Shown: positions 1 to 9,486 of the stretch, in pieces
Layout of the letters: each line of letters starts with the position of its first letter
How positions within the stretch are numbered: the stretch's first letter is position 1
Source: Paraburkholderia terricola
GTDB taxonomy: Bacteria > Pseudomonadota > Gammaproteobacteria > Burkholderiales > Burkholderiaceae
Assembly (NCBI RefSeq): GCF_900142195.1
Contig: NZ_FRAB01000003.1
Location: 1 to 64,000, forward strand
DNA length: 64,000 bases
Direction of reading: 5' to 3'
The notes under the pieces: model-generated
Database searches by the model: none
The model's input: only the letters and a program-made list of their open reading frames with translations
Told to the model about the DNA's origin: nothing
Translations under genes and position numbers: made by a program

Positions 1-16
1 CTAGCAGGCTGTTGAA
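1..16 (+). repeat. IS left terminal inverted repeat
   Basis: CTAGCAGGCTGTTGAA at the left end is the exact reverse complement of the sequence at 1345-1360. Similarity between the two ends stops abruptly after base 16. Confidence 0.92.
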
Positions 17-161
17 AAGCGCCCCGTCACGAGGACCGAAGCTATGTTCAGGAGGCTTGCGCGTGCGATTTCCCGCTGAATTACCGGTTCGCCGCGCAAT
101 CTGCGCGGGGCATGCGCACGCATGCAGCCCTTGTGGCGCGCAGTCTTCGCGCCGTAGCGGC

Positions 162-1259
162 TCATCGCGTCGCTCCTTGGGGCACCACACCTGGCATTCG
201 GGCCATGCGGGTCAGATTGCTCGCAACCATCGTCAGCTTGAAGTGCTGGTCGACACGCTTGATACCGCGATAGACGGTCTGCCGGATCCGTCCGATGGTC
301 TTGCCCCAGCCGAAATGCTCTTCGATTCGTTTGCGGATGATCTGGCTAATCCGGTAGCCCGCATGCCGCGAAGTGCGACCGTCGATTGCGCTGCCGCCCC
401 AACGCTCATCGTTGCGCGCGACATGCGGTGTCACGTTGCGAGCGCGGCAATCGTTCACGAAGTCGCGGGTGTCATACGCCTTGTCGGCGCCAACTGTCTT
501 CGCATGAGCGCCTGGCACGCAATCGAGCAATTGCAACGCGCTGGCCCGCTCGGCGAAACCATCCGCGTGACTAACCACGGCGCCGACCACCAGCCCCGAG
601 CGATTCTCCATCAGGATGTGCCCGTGGTAGCACAGGATGGCCGGGCTCTTGTGGCTCTTCTTGAACAATCGCGCATCCGGATCAGTAGTCGACTCGTGCG
701 TGGCATTGCTACGTCGCTCGCCTTTCCAGTCAGTGTCGGCGTTGCGGCCACCGCCGGCTGGCGGACCATCGTCCGGGCCGTCCTTGCGGCGGAAGCTCTT
801 GTGACTGGCCCACGCCTGAAGCAGCGTGCCGTCCACCGAGAAATGGTCTCTCGACAGCAAGCCCCGTTTGTCCGCCAGGCTCATGACTTCGGTGAAGAAC
901 GCTTCCACGACTTCATGCTCCAGCAACCGGTCGCGGTTCTTCGAGAACACCGAGTGGTCCCACACGGCGTCCTCAATCGCCAGCCCGACGAACCAGCGGA
1001 ACAGCAGGTTGTAGCGCATCTGCTCCATGAGCATGCGCTCGCTGCGCACCGAGTAGAACACCTGCAACAGCAGCGCCCGCATCAGCTTCTCAGGCGCAAT
1101 CGAGGCACGGCCGGTGTCCGCGTAGATGACGCTGAACAGCCCGTTGAGCCGTTTCAATGCATCATTCACCAGCAACCGGATCGGTCGCAACGGGTGATCT
1201 GCCGGAACGAAGTCCTCCAGCTTGACCGTCGTGAACAGGGGCTCCTGCATCTCATCCAT
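162..1259 (-). CDS. IS5-family transposase
   Basis: DDE transposase of about 365 residues that should cut and rejoin the element at its terminal repeats. The N-terminal region (LEDFVPADHPLRPIR) is the usual helix-rich DNA-binding segment of IS5/IS4-type enzymes. Candidate catalytic acids lie in FSVDGTLLQAW (first D), GADKAYDTRDF (second D) and RKRIEEHFGWGKTIGR (E followed by the G-K pair). The reading frame opens with a TTG at 1283. I prefer the ATG at 1259 (MDEMQEP), which follows CGCGGA; an ATG at 1268 is also possible. The frame is full length with no stop or frameshift. The exact IS5 subgroup cannot be fixed without a database comparison. Confidence 0.92.
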   Translation of the reverse strand: MDEMQEPLFTTVKLEDFVPADHPLRPIRLLVNDALKRLNGLFSVIYADTGRASIAPEKLMRALLLQVFYSVRSERMLMEQMRYNLLFRWFVGLAIEDAVWDHSVFSKNRDRLLEHEVVEAFFTEVMSLADKRGLLSRDHFSVDGTLLQAWASHKSFRRKDGPDDGPPAGGGRNADTDWKGERRSNATHESTTDPDARLFKKSHKSPAILCYHGHILMENRSGLVVGAVVSHADGFAERASALQLLDCVPGAHAKTVGADKAYDTRDFVNDCRARNVTPHVARNDERWGGSAIDGRTSRHAGYRISQIIRKRIEEHFGWGKTIGRIRQTVYRGIKRVDQHFKLTMVASNLTRMARMPGVVPQGATR

Positions 1260-1344
1260 TCCGCGCATCGCATCCGCTGCCAAAGATCATGAACACGATA
1301 TCCATAACGCCTGTCCCTCAAACCCCGTTTACACGGGATCCAAA

Positions 1345-1360
1345 TTCAACAGCCTGCTAG
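1345..1360 (-). repeat. IS right terminal inverted repeat
   Basis: TTCAACAGCCTGCTAG is the perfect inverted partner of bases 1-16 and lies 85 bp upstream of the transposase start. It marks the right edge of the element, and chromosomal sequence resumes at 1361. Confidence 0.92.
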
Positions 1361-1418
1361 AACGCCACGCGCGCGCCAGATAATGAAAATTTCAGTTGCG
1401 GCGAAGTGCGAGCAGGCG

Positions 1419-1676
1419 TTATTCGTCGCCATGCTGGCAGAAGCGGCGGCCCGGTATGTGCGATACCACGGCCTGGGCGATTTCGAACGGCGTGCTTTCC
1501 GCGGGCACCACGCGGCGGCTGGATTCGGGCGTGTGCTTCATCGTCCATTCGACGAGGCGATACGAACGTCCCCAAGGATGCTGCAGCGGGTCCGAGACCT
1601 TGCACGTGTGGATCTGGCGCACCCATTCGTTGCCGGGCATGGCGCGCAGATGCGCAAATACCGTATCTTCAACCAT
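1419..1676 (-). CDS. Small conserved-looking hypothetical protein (85 aa)
   Basis: A short open frame encoding about 85 residues (MVEDTVFAHLRAMPGNEWVR...). I do not recognise the family. AAGGAG sits about 7 bases upstream of the ATG at 1676, a near-ideal ribosome binding site that picks this start over an upstream extension to 1790. The protein is soluble, rich in His, Arg and Trp, has no signal peptide, and ends with a single Cys near the C-terminus. It lies downstream of the catalase on the same strand but is separated from it by a hairpin and T-run, so it is probably transcribed on its own. It sits directly beside the IS, only 58 bases from the element's right end. Confidence 0.6.
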   Translation of the reverse strand: MVEDTVFAHLRAMPGNEWVRQIHTCKVSDPLQHPWGRSYRLVEWTMKHTPESSRRVVPAESTPFEIAQAVVSHIPGRRFCQHGDE

Positions 1677-1736
1677 GGTTTGACTCCTTCTTCGCAGGCA
1701 TGCAGCCCATCTTTCGGCGCGTCGGCGACACCCCTT

Positions 1737-1765
1737 AAAAAAAGCGCCGCCGATGCTCTGGCGGC
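1737..1765 (-). terminator. Rho-independent terminator of the catalase gene
   Basis: On the minus strand a short GC-only stem (GCCGCC/GGCGGC, 1746-1751 with 1760-1765) is followed by seven T residues (the A-run 1737-1743 on the plus strand). It lies about 100 bases beyond the catalase stop. Confidence 0.6.
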
Positions 1766-1866
1766 TCAACAGGGGGATGGTGAGCGCCATGGTTGCAGGG
1801 AAGAATTAAGCCAGACTTAAGATCGGATAAAAGCGCATGCGCCAGCGCCCAGCCGTCCCAACTGTT

Positions 1867-3330
1867 TTACGGCAACGCCGTTTCCGAAACCGGCTTCGTC
1901 CTGCCGAGTTCCTTCTTCACGCCTTCGGCGTAACCGGGGTCGACCTTGTCGAACAGCGCCAATTGCCGGTTGACGATGTCCGGCGCGACGCCCGCCATCG
2001 CTTCGGCGATATTGCGGAAAAAACGCTCGCGCTGCGGCGCGTCGAACAGCTTGTACAACGCGCGCGGATGGCTGTAGTAGTCGTCGTCCTCGCGATGGTC
2101 ATAGCGCTGGATCGCGCCATCCACGGCGAGCGGCGGCTCGTTCACCGAGGCGTCCTGCGGGAATGCCCCGAACCGATTCGGCTCATAGTTCGGCGTGTTG
2201 CCGAGATTGCCGTCCGTGCGCATGCCGCCGTCGCGATGATAGGAATTCAGGTTCGCCGTGCGCGGCGCATTCACCGGAATCTGATGATGGTTGATGCCGA
2301 GCCGATAGCGCTGCGTGTCGCCATATGAGAAGAGGCGGCCCTGCAACAGGCGATCCGGCGAGAAGCCGATGCCCGGCACGACATTGGCGGGCGTGAACGC
2401 GGCCTGCTCGACATCGGCGAAATAGTTGTCCGGATTCCTGTTCAGTTCGAGCACGCCGACGTCGATCAGCGGAAACTCCTTGTGCGACCACACTTTGGTG
2501 ATGTCGAACGGATTTTCCGCGCGCGCATGCGCGTCGGCTTCCGTCATCACCTGAATGCAGAAGCGCCATTGCGGGAAGTTCTTCTTGTCGATCTGCTCGA
2601 ACAGATCGCGCTGCGCGCTTTCCCGATCGCGGCCGATCAGCTCGGCGGCCTCGGCATTCGTATAGTTTTCGATGCCCTGTTTCGACTTGAAATGGAACTT
2701 CACATAGAAGCGCTCGTTTTGCGCATTGATCAGCGAGAACGTATGCGAACCGAAGCCGTGCATCTGCCGGTAGTTCTTCGGGATGCCGCGGTCGCTCATC
2801 AAGATCGTGACTTGATGCAGCGATTCCGGATTGCGCGACCAGAAATCCCACACCATGTTGGCGTCGCGCAAATTGGTTTGCGGATTGCGCTTTTGCGTGT
2901 GAATGAAGTCGGGGAACTTGAGCGGATCGCGAATGAAAAACACCGGCGTGTTATTGCCGACAATGTCCCAATTGCCTTCTTCGGTATAGAACTTCACCGA
3001 GAAACCGCGCACGTCCCGCTCCGCATCGGCCGCGCCGCGCTCGCCCGCCACGGTGGAAAAGCGCATGAACGTCGGCGTGACCTTGCCGACTTCGAACACC
3101 TTCGCTTTGCTGTACCGGCTGATGTCGTGCGTGACGGTGAGCGTGCCGAATGCGCCGGAGCCTTTGGCATGAACACGGCGTTCTGGAATGACTTCGCGGT
3201 CGAAGTGCGCGAGCTTTTCGAGCAGCCAGAAATCTTGCAGCGTGATCGGGCCGCGCGGGCCGGCGGTTTCGGAGTTCTGGTTATCGCCGACCGGCGCACC
3301 GGCGGCGGTCGTCAAGATTCGATTCGTCAT
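1867..3330 (-). CDS. katA: Monofunctional heme catalase (clade 3, small subunit)
   Basis: Converts hydrogen peroxide to water and oxygen in the cytoplasm. The 487-residue length fits small-subunit catalases. The catalytic His is at about residue 54 ([13 protein letters not shown]), the distal-pocket Asn at about 126-127 ([11 protein letters not shown]), and the proximal heme ligand Tyr at about 336 in [19 protein letters not shown]-binding-type core sequence follows, and there is no C-terminal flavodoxin-like extension, which excludes KatE-type large enzymes. The ATG at 3330 is preceded by AAAGGAAA and begins [11 protein letters not shown]; the open frame upstream has no family similarity. 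There is no oxyR or ankyrin-like partner next to it. The symbol is assigned by family only. Confidence 0.95.
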   Translation of the reverse strand: MTNRILTTAAGAPVGDNQNSETAGPRGPITLQDFWLLEKLAHFDREVIPERRVHAKGSGAFGTLTVTHDISRYSKAKVFEVGKVTPTFMRFSTVAGERGAADAERDVRGFSVKFYTEEGNWDIVGNNTPVFFIRDPLKFPDFIHTQKRNPQTNLRDANMVWDFWSRNPESLHQVTILMSDRGIPKNYRQMHGFGSHTFSLINAQNERFYVKFHFKSKQGIENYTNAEAAELIGRDRESAQRDLFEQIDKKNFPQWRFCIQVMTEADAHARAENPFDITKVWSHKEFPLIDVGVLELNRNPDNYFADVEQAAFTPANVVPGIGFSPDRLLQGRLFSYGDTQRYRLGINHHQIPVNAPRTANLNSYHRDGGMRTDGNLGNTPNYEPNRFGAFPQDASVNEPPLAVDGAIQRYDHREDDDYYSHPRALYKLFDAPQRERFFRNIAEAMAGVAPDIVNRQLALFDKVDPGYAEGVKKELGRTKPVSETALP

Positions 3331-3568
3331 GGCGTTTCCTTTGCTTGCCTGGGCGGGGGAGAATGCATCGACCGCTTGCGTGGCGATCGATGCGCAATGG
3401 CGCGCCGGATTGCCGGATGTCCGGCGCGCGGCCCAGTCTAGCAATGCTTCTGCCGCGCCACGCAATAAAACGTTGTTAAGAGATCTAAATCGAGGCGGTT
3501 ACATTACGTCGGGCGCATTGGCAGTGCGTGTATCGTGCTTCCCCGTCAAATCATTGCTAACGAATCTG

Positions 3569-5299
3569 TCAAACGCCCGGCGCATCCGGCGGCACCCCGA
3601 GCAACTGCAGCGCGCCGCCCGTCACTCCGCTGAACACCGGCCCCGCCACCGTGCCCCCATAGAACGCCTTGCCCGCCGGGTCGTCGATCATCACGGCGAC
3701 GATCAGCCGCGGGTCGCTCATCGGCGCCATGCCGACGAAAAGCGCGCGATAGCGGTTTTTCGCGTAAGTCGCGCCCACCTGCTTGCGCGCCGTGCCGGTC
3801 TTGCCGCCGATCCGGTAGCCGGGCACCGCCGCGGCGCGCCCGGTGCCGCCTTCGCCGGTGGCCATTTCCAGCATCGAGCGAATCGCGCGCGCGGTAGCCG
3901 GCGTCGTGACCGCATGGCCGGTTTGCGCTGATTGCATGACCGCACCCGCGCCGTCGCGCACCAGACTCACGCGATGCATCGTGCCGTCGCCGGCATAGGC
4001 GGTGTAGACCTGCGCCATCTGCAGCAGCGAAGCGGACAACCCGTAGCCGTAGGCCATCGTCGCCTGTTCGATCGGACGCCAGCGTTTGTACGGCCGCACC
4101 TTGCCGGACGCCACGCCCGGAAAAGTCAGATCGGGCCGCGAGCCGAGCCCGTATTCCTGATATTTGGTCCAGATCTTTTCGGCCGGCAGATTCAGCGCGA
4201 GCTTGGCGAGCGCGATATTGCTCGACTTCTGCACCGCTTCGGCGACCGTCATCATGCCGTGGTTCGAGGTGTCGTGAATCACCGCCGGGCCGATCTTGTA
4301 CCAGCCAGGGGCGGTATTGATGACGCTTTGCGGCCGCACCTTGCCCTCGTCGATCGACAGCGCGACGACCAGCGGCTTGATGGTCGAGCCGGGCTCGAAA
4401 GTGTCGACCACCGCGCGATTGCGCAGTTGCCGCCCGGTCAGCCGGGCGCGGTCGTTCGGATCGAAGCTCGGATAGTTCGCGAGCGCCAGGATCTCGCCGT
4501 TGCGCGCATCGAGCACGACCACGCTGCCGGCTTCGGCGTGGTGTTTGGCAATGGCTTCCTTCAGTTGCGCATAGGCGAGTTGCTGAATGCGCCGGTCGAT
4601 CGTCAGGTGGATGGTCGCGCCGTTTTGCGCGGGCACCAGCGGCCGGGTCTCGGACACCACGCGGCCGAGCCGGTCGCGGATCACCTCGCGATGACCGGGC
4701 ACGCCGAGCAACTGCTCGTTGGCGGCGAGTTCGACGCCTTCCTGGCCGTTGTCCTCGATATCGGTGAAGCCGACCACGTGCGCCGCCGACTCGCCTTCGG
4801 GATAAAAGCGCTTCGAATCCGCGATCTGCGTGATGCCCGCAAGCCCCAGCTTGTTCAGATGACCGGCGGTGTCGGCATCCACCTGGCGCTTGAGCAGCAC
4901 GAAGCTCTTGTCGCCGTTCAGACGCCGGCGCAATTCCGCGAGCGGCAGATCGAGCAGCTTCGAGAGCGGCGGCAGCGCGGCCTCGTCGAGCTGTTTGGGC
5001 GAGGCCCAGATCTCATAGGTCGCGAGACTGACCGCGAGCATCGAACCATTGCGGTCGACAATGCGCCCGCGTGTCGCATCGAGTTCGATGGTGCGCTGAT
5101 AGCGCTTTTGCCCTTGATCGACGTAGAAGTCCTGGTTCATCACCTGCACCCAGAACGCGCGGCCCGCCAGCGAGGCGAACGCCGCGAACACCAGCAGGAC
5201 GATGAGCTTCGAGCGCCACATCGGCAGGCGTGCGGTCAGCAACTGGTTCTTCGCGACGGGCGCGTAGGGTGCGTGCTCGGACTTCTTCTTCTGGGTCAT
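3569..5299 (-). CDS. Class B penicillin-binding protein, FtsI/PBP3-like transpeptidase
   Basis: Cross-links peptidoglycan in the periplasm, with probable links to septal synthesis. The 576-residue protein has one N-terminal membrane anchor (about 31-52), a PBP dimerisation domain (about 70-220) and a transpeptidase domain. The active-site triad is complete: S305-T-I-K308, S359-S-N361 and K500-T-G502. The start at 5299 (MTQKKKSEH) is chosen because the upstream extension is not protein-like, although the ribosome site is weak. It stands alone between a catalase and a chemoreceptor, not in a division-and-cell-wall cluster, so it is likely an extra copy of ftsI. Burkholderiales often carry such paralogues. 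Its role may be conditional; I cannot tell whether it is essential. Confidence 0.9.
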   Translation of the reverse strand: MTQKKKSEHAPYAPVAKNQLLTARLPMWRSKLIVLLVFAAFASLAGRAFWVQVMNQDFYVDQGQKRYQRTIELDATRGRIVDRNGSMLAVSLATYEIWASPKQLDEAALPPLSKLLDLPLAELRRRLNGDKSFVLLKRQVDADTAGHLNKLGLAGITQIADSKRFYPEGESAAHVVGFTDIEDNGQEGVELAANEQLLGVPGHREVIRDRLGRVVSETRPLVPAQNGATIHLTIDRRIQQLAYAQLKEAIAKHHAEAGSVVVLDARNGEILALANYPSFDPNDRARLTGRQLRNRAVVDTFEPGSTIKPLVVALSIDEGKVRPQSVINTAPGWYKIGPAVIHDTSNHGMMTVAEAVQKSSNIALAKLALNLPAEKIWTKYQEYGLGSRPDLTFPGVASGKVRPYKRWRPIEQATMAYGYGLSASLLQMAQVYTAYAGDGTMHRVSLVRDGAGAVMQSAQTGHAVTTPATARAIRSMLEMATGEGGTGRAAAVPGYRIGGKTGTARKQVGATYAKNRYRALFVGMAPMSDPRLIVAVMIDDPAGKAFYGGTVAGPVFSGVTGGALQLLGVPPDAPGV

Positions 5300-5461
5300 G
5301 GGCTTTGCATCTTTGAAAGACAAACAGCAATGAACAGCGGATCGGCCAGCGCCGCCCGAACCGGCGCCGCCGCTCCGATTGTAATCAGAACGTAATCTGT
5401 ATGCGAGGCCTCCGCAAACCGATCGTGGATGCGCGGCACGTCGCGCACGCCCAAGCAGCAT

Positions 5462-5497
5462 GAAAAAAGCCGCGCGGACTTGAAAATCCGCGCGGCT
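5462..5497 (-). terminator. Terminator of the chemoreceptor gene
   Basis: An 11-bp perfect stem (AGCCGCGCGGA at 5468-5478 with TCCGCGCGGCT at 5487-5497) is followed on the minus strand by six T residues. It lies between the chemoreceptor stop and the PBP gene. Confidence 0.75.
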
Positions 5498-5613
5498 CGT
5501 TCGTTCGATTAATGCGTCAACTCCGACGCGGCGTGTTAAAGAGGCGCTCCCTGCTGTCGAGCGCCTTCTTTCTTTGCGCTTCCGCTAACCTCCGTCAGCG
5601 TCCAAATTTATCC

Positions 5614-7155
5614 TCAAGCCGGCAGCGCAAAGCTCGAAATCGCCTCGCGCAGCACGCCCACCTGATCCTTCAGCGAATGAGCCGCGGCGGCGGCCTGCTC
5701 GACCAGCGCGGCATTCTGCTGGGTGACCTGATCCATTTCGCCGACGGCGCGATTGACCTGTTCGATGCCCGCGCTCTGCTCGCGCGACGCGTTGCTGATT
5801 TCCTCGAGGATTTCGTTGACGCGGCGCACCGACTGCACGATCTCGCCCATCGTCGAGCCGGCGTTGGACACCAGCGACGCGCCGGCCTCCACGGTATGCG
5901 TCGAGGTCTCGATCAACGCCTTGATTTCCTTCGCCGCCGTGGCCGAGCGCTGCGCGAGGCTGCGCACTTCGGCGGCGACCACGGCGAAGCCGCGCCCCTG
6001 TTCGCCCGCGCGCGCCGCTTCCACGGCCGCGTTGAGCGCGAGAATGTTGGTCTGGAAGGCGATGCCGTCGATCACGCCGATGATGTCGCCGATCTGCCGC
6101 GAGCTGCTGGTGATCTCGCCCATCGTGCGGACCACGTCGTCGACCACGCGGCTGCCGCGCGTGGCGACATCGGCGGCCTGACCGGCGAGCTGCGACGCTT
6201 GCTGCGCGCTGTCCGCGTTCTGCTTCACGTTGACCGTCATCTGGTCCATGCTCGACGCGGTTTGGACGAGCGCGGCCGCCTGTTCCTCGGTGCGTTGCGA
6301 GAGATCGGTGTTGCCGGCGGCGATTTCGGTCGCGCCGATGTTGATGTTTTCCGTGCCCAGGCGCACGCGCGAAACGGTGTCGACCAGACCGGCCTGCATC
6401 GTGCTCAGCGCATGCAGCAGACTTTGCGTGTCGCCCGGCGCGACCGGCACGCGTGCCGCGAGATTGCCGCGCGCCATCAGTTGCGTGGCTTCCACGGCGA
6501 CTTCGAGATCGCCGCCGAGCGAGCGGCGGATGCTGCGCAACACCAGCAGCATCGCGGCGGTGGCGATCGCGCCGAGCGTGACGGTGATGAGAAGCCAGCG
6601 CAGCAGATTCGCATAAAACGCGCGCTGCACGTCGTCCATGTACATGCCGGTGACGAGATACCAGTCCCACGGCGTGAAATGCAACGAGTAGCTGGTTTTC
6701 GCCACCGGCTGGTCGCTGCCCGGCTTCGACCACAGGTAATCGACGAAGCCGCCGCCATCGTGATTGCCCGCCTTGACGATGTCGACGAACAGATGGTTGC
6801 CCGCCGGATCGGCGAATTGCGCGAGGTTCTTGCCGATCATCTCCTTCTTGAACGGGTGCATCAGCATGACGGGCTGCGAGTCGTTGATGGAGATGTAGCC
6901 GTCCTTGCCGTAGCGCATCGACGCGAGTGTGTCGAGCGCCTGCTTTTTCGCGTCTTCCTCCGACATCGCGTGCTGTTGGGCAAGCGTGTGGTAGCGGGCC
7001 ACGATGTGGTTGGCCTGGTCGATCAACGCGGTCAACTGATCGCGGCGGTCCGCGATCATCGAGGCGCGGCTTTGCCATGCGCCGAAGCCGCCGATCAGAA
7101 TCAGGCCGATCCAGAGGATGGCGATCATGGAAGCGAGTTTTTTGTTCAGAGTCAT
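5614..7155 (-). CDS. Methyl-accepting chemotaxis protein with Cache sensor
   Basis: Membrane chemoreceptor of 513 residues that would signal to CheA/CheW. Order of parts: TM1 (about 8-28), a periplasmic single Cache-type domain (about 35-180, containing [17 protein letters not shown] and [14 protein letters not shown]), TM2 (about 187-207), HAMP, then the long cytoplasmic helical hairpin. The tip is the highly conserved region around [20 protein letters not shown]. Adaptation-type Glu/Gln pairs flank the tip. The C-terminus ends SSFALPA, so there is no CheR-docking pentapeptide. The Cache_2 architecture in this group often senses small organic acids, but the ligand is not predictable. It is monocistronic, with its own hairpin terminator downstream. 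Confidence 0.94.
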   Translation of the reverse strand: MTLNKKLASMIAILWIGLILIGGFGAWQSRASMIADRRDQLTALIDQANHIVARYHTLAQQHAMSEEDAKKQALDTLASMRYGKDGYISINDSQPVMLMHPFKKEMIGKNLAQFADPAGNHLFVDIVKAGNHDGGGFVDYLWSKPGSDQPVAKTSYSLHFTPWDWYLVTGMYMDDVQRAFYANLLRWLLITVTLGAIATAAMLLVLRSIRRSLGGDLEVAVEATQLMARGNLAARVPVAPGDTQSLLHALSTMQAGLVDTVSRVRLGTENINIGATEIAAGNTDLSQRTEEQAAALVQTASSMDQMTVNVKQNADSAQQASQLAGQAADVATRGSRVVDDVVRTMGEITSSSRQIGDIIGVIDGIAFQTNILALNAAVEAARAGEQGRGFAVVAAEVRSLAQRSATAAKEIKALIETSTHTVEAGASLVSNAGSTMGEIVQSVRRVNEILEEISNASREQSAGIEQVNRAVGEMDQVTQQNAALVEQAAAAAHSLKDQVGVLREAISSFALPA

Positions 7156-7755
7156 AGCGATGGGTTTTGCTTTCGCACAGTGGTCGGTCAGAGGTCGGCT
7201 CCGCGTGTTCGCTGGCCGCGGATGGTTTGTCGCTCACTCTGTTTACGGCGTAATGGCCTGCTATCCGCAGTGAGGGGAAACCCGCTGTTTCGCGTTTTTA
7301 TTCGTCTGAATAAATTGGCGCTTTTCCGGCATTGAACGCATTGGCGGTTATACGTTTTTTCCGCTTGGAGCGGGTTGCTCCAGGTATTTTCGAGTTTCAA
7401 GTCACGGGCGCCAGCGCATTGAAAAGTTAATGAAAACCGCGAATTAAATGCGATATTGGAAATGGGCGAATAATTCGCCCGCCAAAAAAGGATGAATGGA
7501 CAAACCCTTAATCGGAGGACTGGCGCGGCTTGCATCAAGTCTCCACAAAACGCCAACAAAACCCAAAGTCCGGGGCACCGTCCGGGTCACCGCACGGGCG
7601 CAAAAAACGACACAGTTTTCCACGTAAGCGCAACGGAACATGCGCTCTGTCATCAAAAAGACAAATAAATAAAAATTCCGCTATAGTCGCCATTTTCCGG
7701 CCGACAGCCGGGCAAAAAACAGCACCAATAAGCCCGCCACAGGAGAGAACAGAAC
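7156..7755. other. 600-bp intergenic region between divergent chemoreceptor and phosphonate genes
   Basis: No convincing gene. The stretch is visibly more AT-rich than its neighbours, as expected for two divergent promoters. Open frames inside it have unlikely composition and no ribosome sites. I looked for a flagellar sigma-28 promoter for the chemoreceptor and did not find a good match. A sigma-70-like site for the phosphonate operon is listed separately. Confidence 0.6.
7658..7687 (+). promoter_or_regulatory. Candidate sigma-70 promoter of the phosphonate operon
   Basis: AAGACA (7658-7663, GACA conserved) and TATAGT (7682-7687, five of six consensus bases) are separated by 18 bp and lie about 70 bp upstream of the PEP mutase start, in AT-rich sequence. 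Assigned by eye only. Confidence 0.4.
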
Positions 7756-9486
7756 ATGAACGCCCGCGAACCCGCATTCGTTTCCGCTTCCCGCAGCGCG
7801 CGCCTGCGCCAGATGCTGGTCAGCAACGAACTCGAATTCATGATGGAGGCGCACAACGGCCTCTCCGCGCGCATTGTCCGCGAAGCCGGCTTTAAAGCCA
7901 TCTGGGGCTCCGGCCTCGCCATCTCCGCGCAATTCGGCGTACGCGACAATAACGAAGCAAGCTGGACGCAAGTCGTCGACAACCTCGAATTCATGGCCGA
8001 CGCCAGCGACCTGCCGATTCTGCTCGACGGCGACACCGGCTACGGCAACTTCAACAACGTGCGCCGTCTGGTGCGCAAACTCGAACAGCGCGGCATCGCC
8101 GGCGTGTGTATCGAGGACAAGCAATTTCCCAAGACCAATAGCTTCATCAACGGCGAAGCGCAGCCGCTCGCCGACATGGACGAGTTCTGCGGCAAGATCA
8201 AGGCCGGCAAGGACTCGCAGTCGGACGAAAACTTTTCGATCGTCGCGCGCGTCGAGGCGTTGATCGCCGGTTGGGGCATGGACGAAGCGCTGCGTCGCGC
8301 GGAAGCCTATCGCCGCGCCGGCGCGGACGCGATCCTGATTCACAGCAAGCTCTCGCGTCCCGACGAAATCCTGGAGTTCGCGCGCGAATGGGCCGGCCGC
8401 GGTCCGCTCGTGATCGTGCCGACCAAGTACTACAGCACGCCCACCGAGGTATTCCGCGAAGCCGGCATCAGCACCGTGATCTGGGCGAATCACCTGATTC
8501 GCGCGGCCACCTCGGCAATGCAGGCCGTCGCCAAGGAAATTCATTCGAGCCAGACGCTCGTGAACGTCGAGGACAGCATTGCCGCCGTCAACGAAATTTT
8601 CCGCCTGCAAGACGCCGACGAATACTCGGAAGCCGAAGACCGCTATCTGACGAGCGGCCGCGCGGCCGGTTCGGCGGTGGTGCTCGCGGCGAGCCGCGGC
8701 GCGGGCCTCGAAGCCGTCACCGAGGACCGTCCGAAGGTCATGCTGCCGATCGCCGGCAAACCGCTGCTGCGCTGGCTCGTCGATGCGTTCAAGAAGCAGG
8801 GTGTAAACGACATCACGGTGGTCGGCGGTTATCGCGCGGACGCGATCGACACGGCGGGCATCAAGCTGGTCGTCAACGAACGGCATGCGCAAACCGGCGA
8901 ACTGGCGTCGCTCGCTTGCGCGGTCCAGGGCGACAAACTCGCGGGCGACACTGTGATCTCCTACGGCGACCTGCTGTTCCGCAGCTATATCCTGCGCGAC
9001 CTCGTGGAGAGCGAAGCGGCGTTCAGCGTGGTGGTGGATTCGTCGCTGACCGACGCGGAAAACGCCAGCGTGCGCGATTTCGCGTGGTGCTCGGCGGCCG
9101 ACGACCGCGGCCTGTTCGGCAACAAGGTCACGCTGCGCCATGTGTCGAGCGGGCAGGAGGCTTCGTCCGCGATCGCCTCGCAAACGCCGCACGGCCGCTG
9201 GGTGGGTTTGCTGAACGTGCGCGGCGAAGGGCGCGAGCGTCTGCAAGCGGTGCTCGGCCAGTTGCAGGCGCGTCCGGATTTCGATTCGCTCGACATGCCC
9301 GCGCTGCTGAACGCGCTGATCGAAGCCGGTGAATCGATCGAAGTGCAATACGTGCACGGCCACTGGCGCGGTGTGAACGACCTGGAAGACTTCCGTCGCG
9401 CCGGCGATTTCGCGCATGCGCAAGCGCCGTTCGCGGCAACGGCGGTCAACAAGGCCGCGGACGCAACCGGCGGAGCCGCGCAATGA
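7756..9486 (+). CDS. aepX: PEP mutase fused to a nucleotidyltransferase
   Basis: Residues 1-300 are phosphoenolpyruvate phosphomutase, which forms the C-P bond of phosphonopyruvate. The mutase signature [10 protein letters not shown] is intact at 120-129 and separates it from isocitrate-lyase-type hydrolases; the metal site includes D91/D93 in LLDGDTGYG. Residues about 307-550 form a sugar-nucleotide-type nucleotidyltransferase with [20 protein letters not shown] (D405) and GVNDLEDF (N541, D542). By analogy with phosphonate cytidylyltransferases (PntC type) this half may make CMP-aminoethylphosphonate. Its glycine-rich loop reads LAASRGAGL instead of LAAGxGSRL. AGGAGA precedes the ATG. The gene overlaps the decarboxylase gene by four bases (ATGA). 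The mutase call is firm; the second activity is inferred. Confidence 0.93.
   Translation: MNAREPAFVSASRSARLRQMLVSNELEFMMEAHNGLSARIVREAGFKAIWGSGLAISAQFGVRDNNEASWTQVVDNLEFMADASDLPILLDGDTGYGNFNNVRRLVRKLEQRGIAGVCIEDKQFPKTNSFINGEAQPLADMDEFCGKIKAGKDSQSDENFSIVARVEALIAGWGMDEALRRAEAYRRAGADAILIHSKLSRPDEILEFAREWAGRGPLVIVPTKYYSTPTEVFREAGISTVIWANHLIRAATSAMQAVAKEIHSSQTLVNVEDSIAAVNEIFRLQDADEYSEAEDRYLTSGRAAGSAVVLAASRGAGLEAVTEDRPKVMLPIAGKPLLRWLVDAFKKQGVNDITVVGGYRADAIDTAGIKLVVNERHAQTGELASLACAVQGDKLAGDTVISYGDLLFRSYILRDLVESEAAFSVVVDSSLTDAENASVRDFAWCSAADDRGLFGNKVTLRHVSSGQEASSAIASQTPHGRWVGLLNVRGEGRERLQAVLGQLQARPDFDSLDMPALLNALIEAGESIEVQYVHGHWRGVNDLEDFRRAGDFAHAQAPFAATAVNKAADATGGAAQ

Larger units (their letters stand above)
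1..1360 (-). mobile_element. Complete IS5-family-like insertion sequence
   Basis: A single transposase gene lies between perfect 16-bp terminal inverted repeats (1-16 and 1345-1360). Both repeats include CTAG at the outer edge. CTAG fits the YTAR target of the IS5 group, so the four outermost bases could be a target duplication, which would make the element itself about 5-1356. The element is the first thing in the window, so the left flank cannot be checked. It carries no passenger gene. The transposase frame is intact, so the copy could be active. Confidence 0.9.

Noticed and set aside
12..1292. 426-codon open frame on the plus strand across the IS
   Set aside because: It is antisense to the transposase over its whole length, lacks a ribosome site and has no family-like sequence; GC-rich antisense frames stay open by codon bias.
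7156..7400. Sigma-28 promoter for the chemoreceptor
   Set aside because: Looked for the TAAA/GCCGATAA pattern on the minus strand and found no convincing match.
7188..7559. 123-codon minus-strand frame in the intergenic region
   Set aside because: Composition unlike neighbours, no ribosome site, lies in the AT-rich promoter area.
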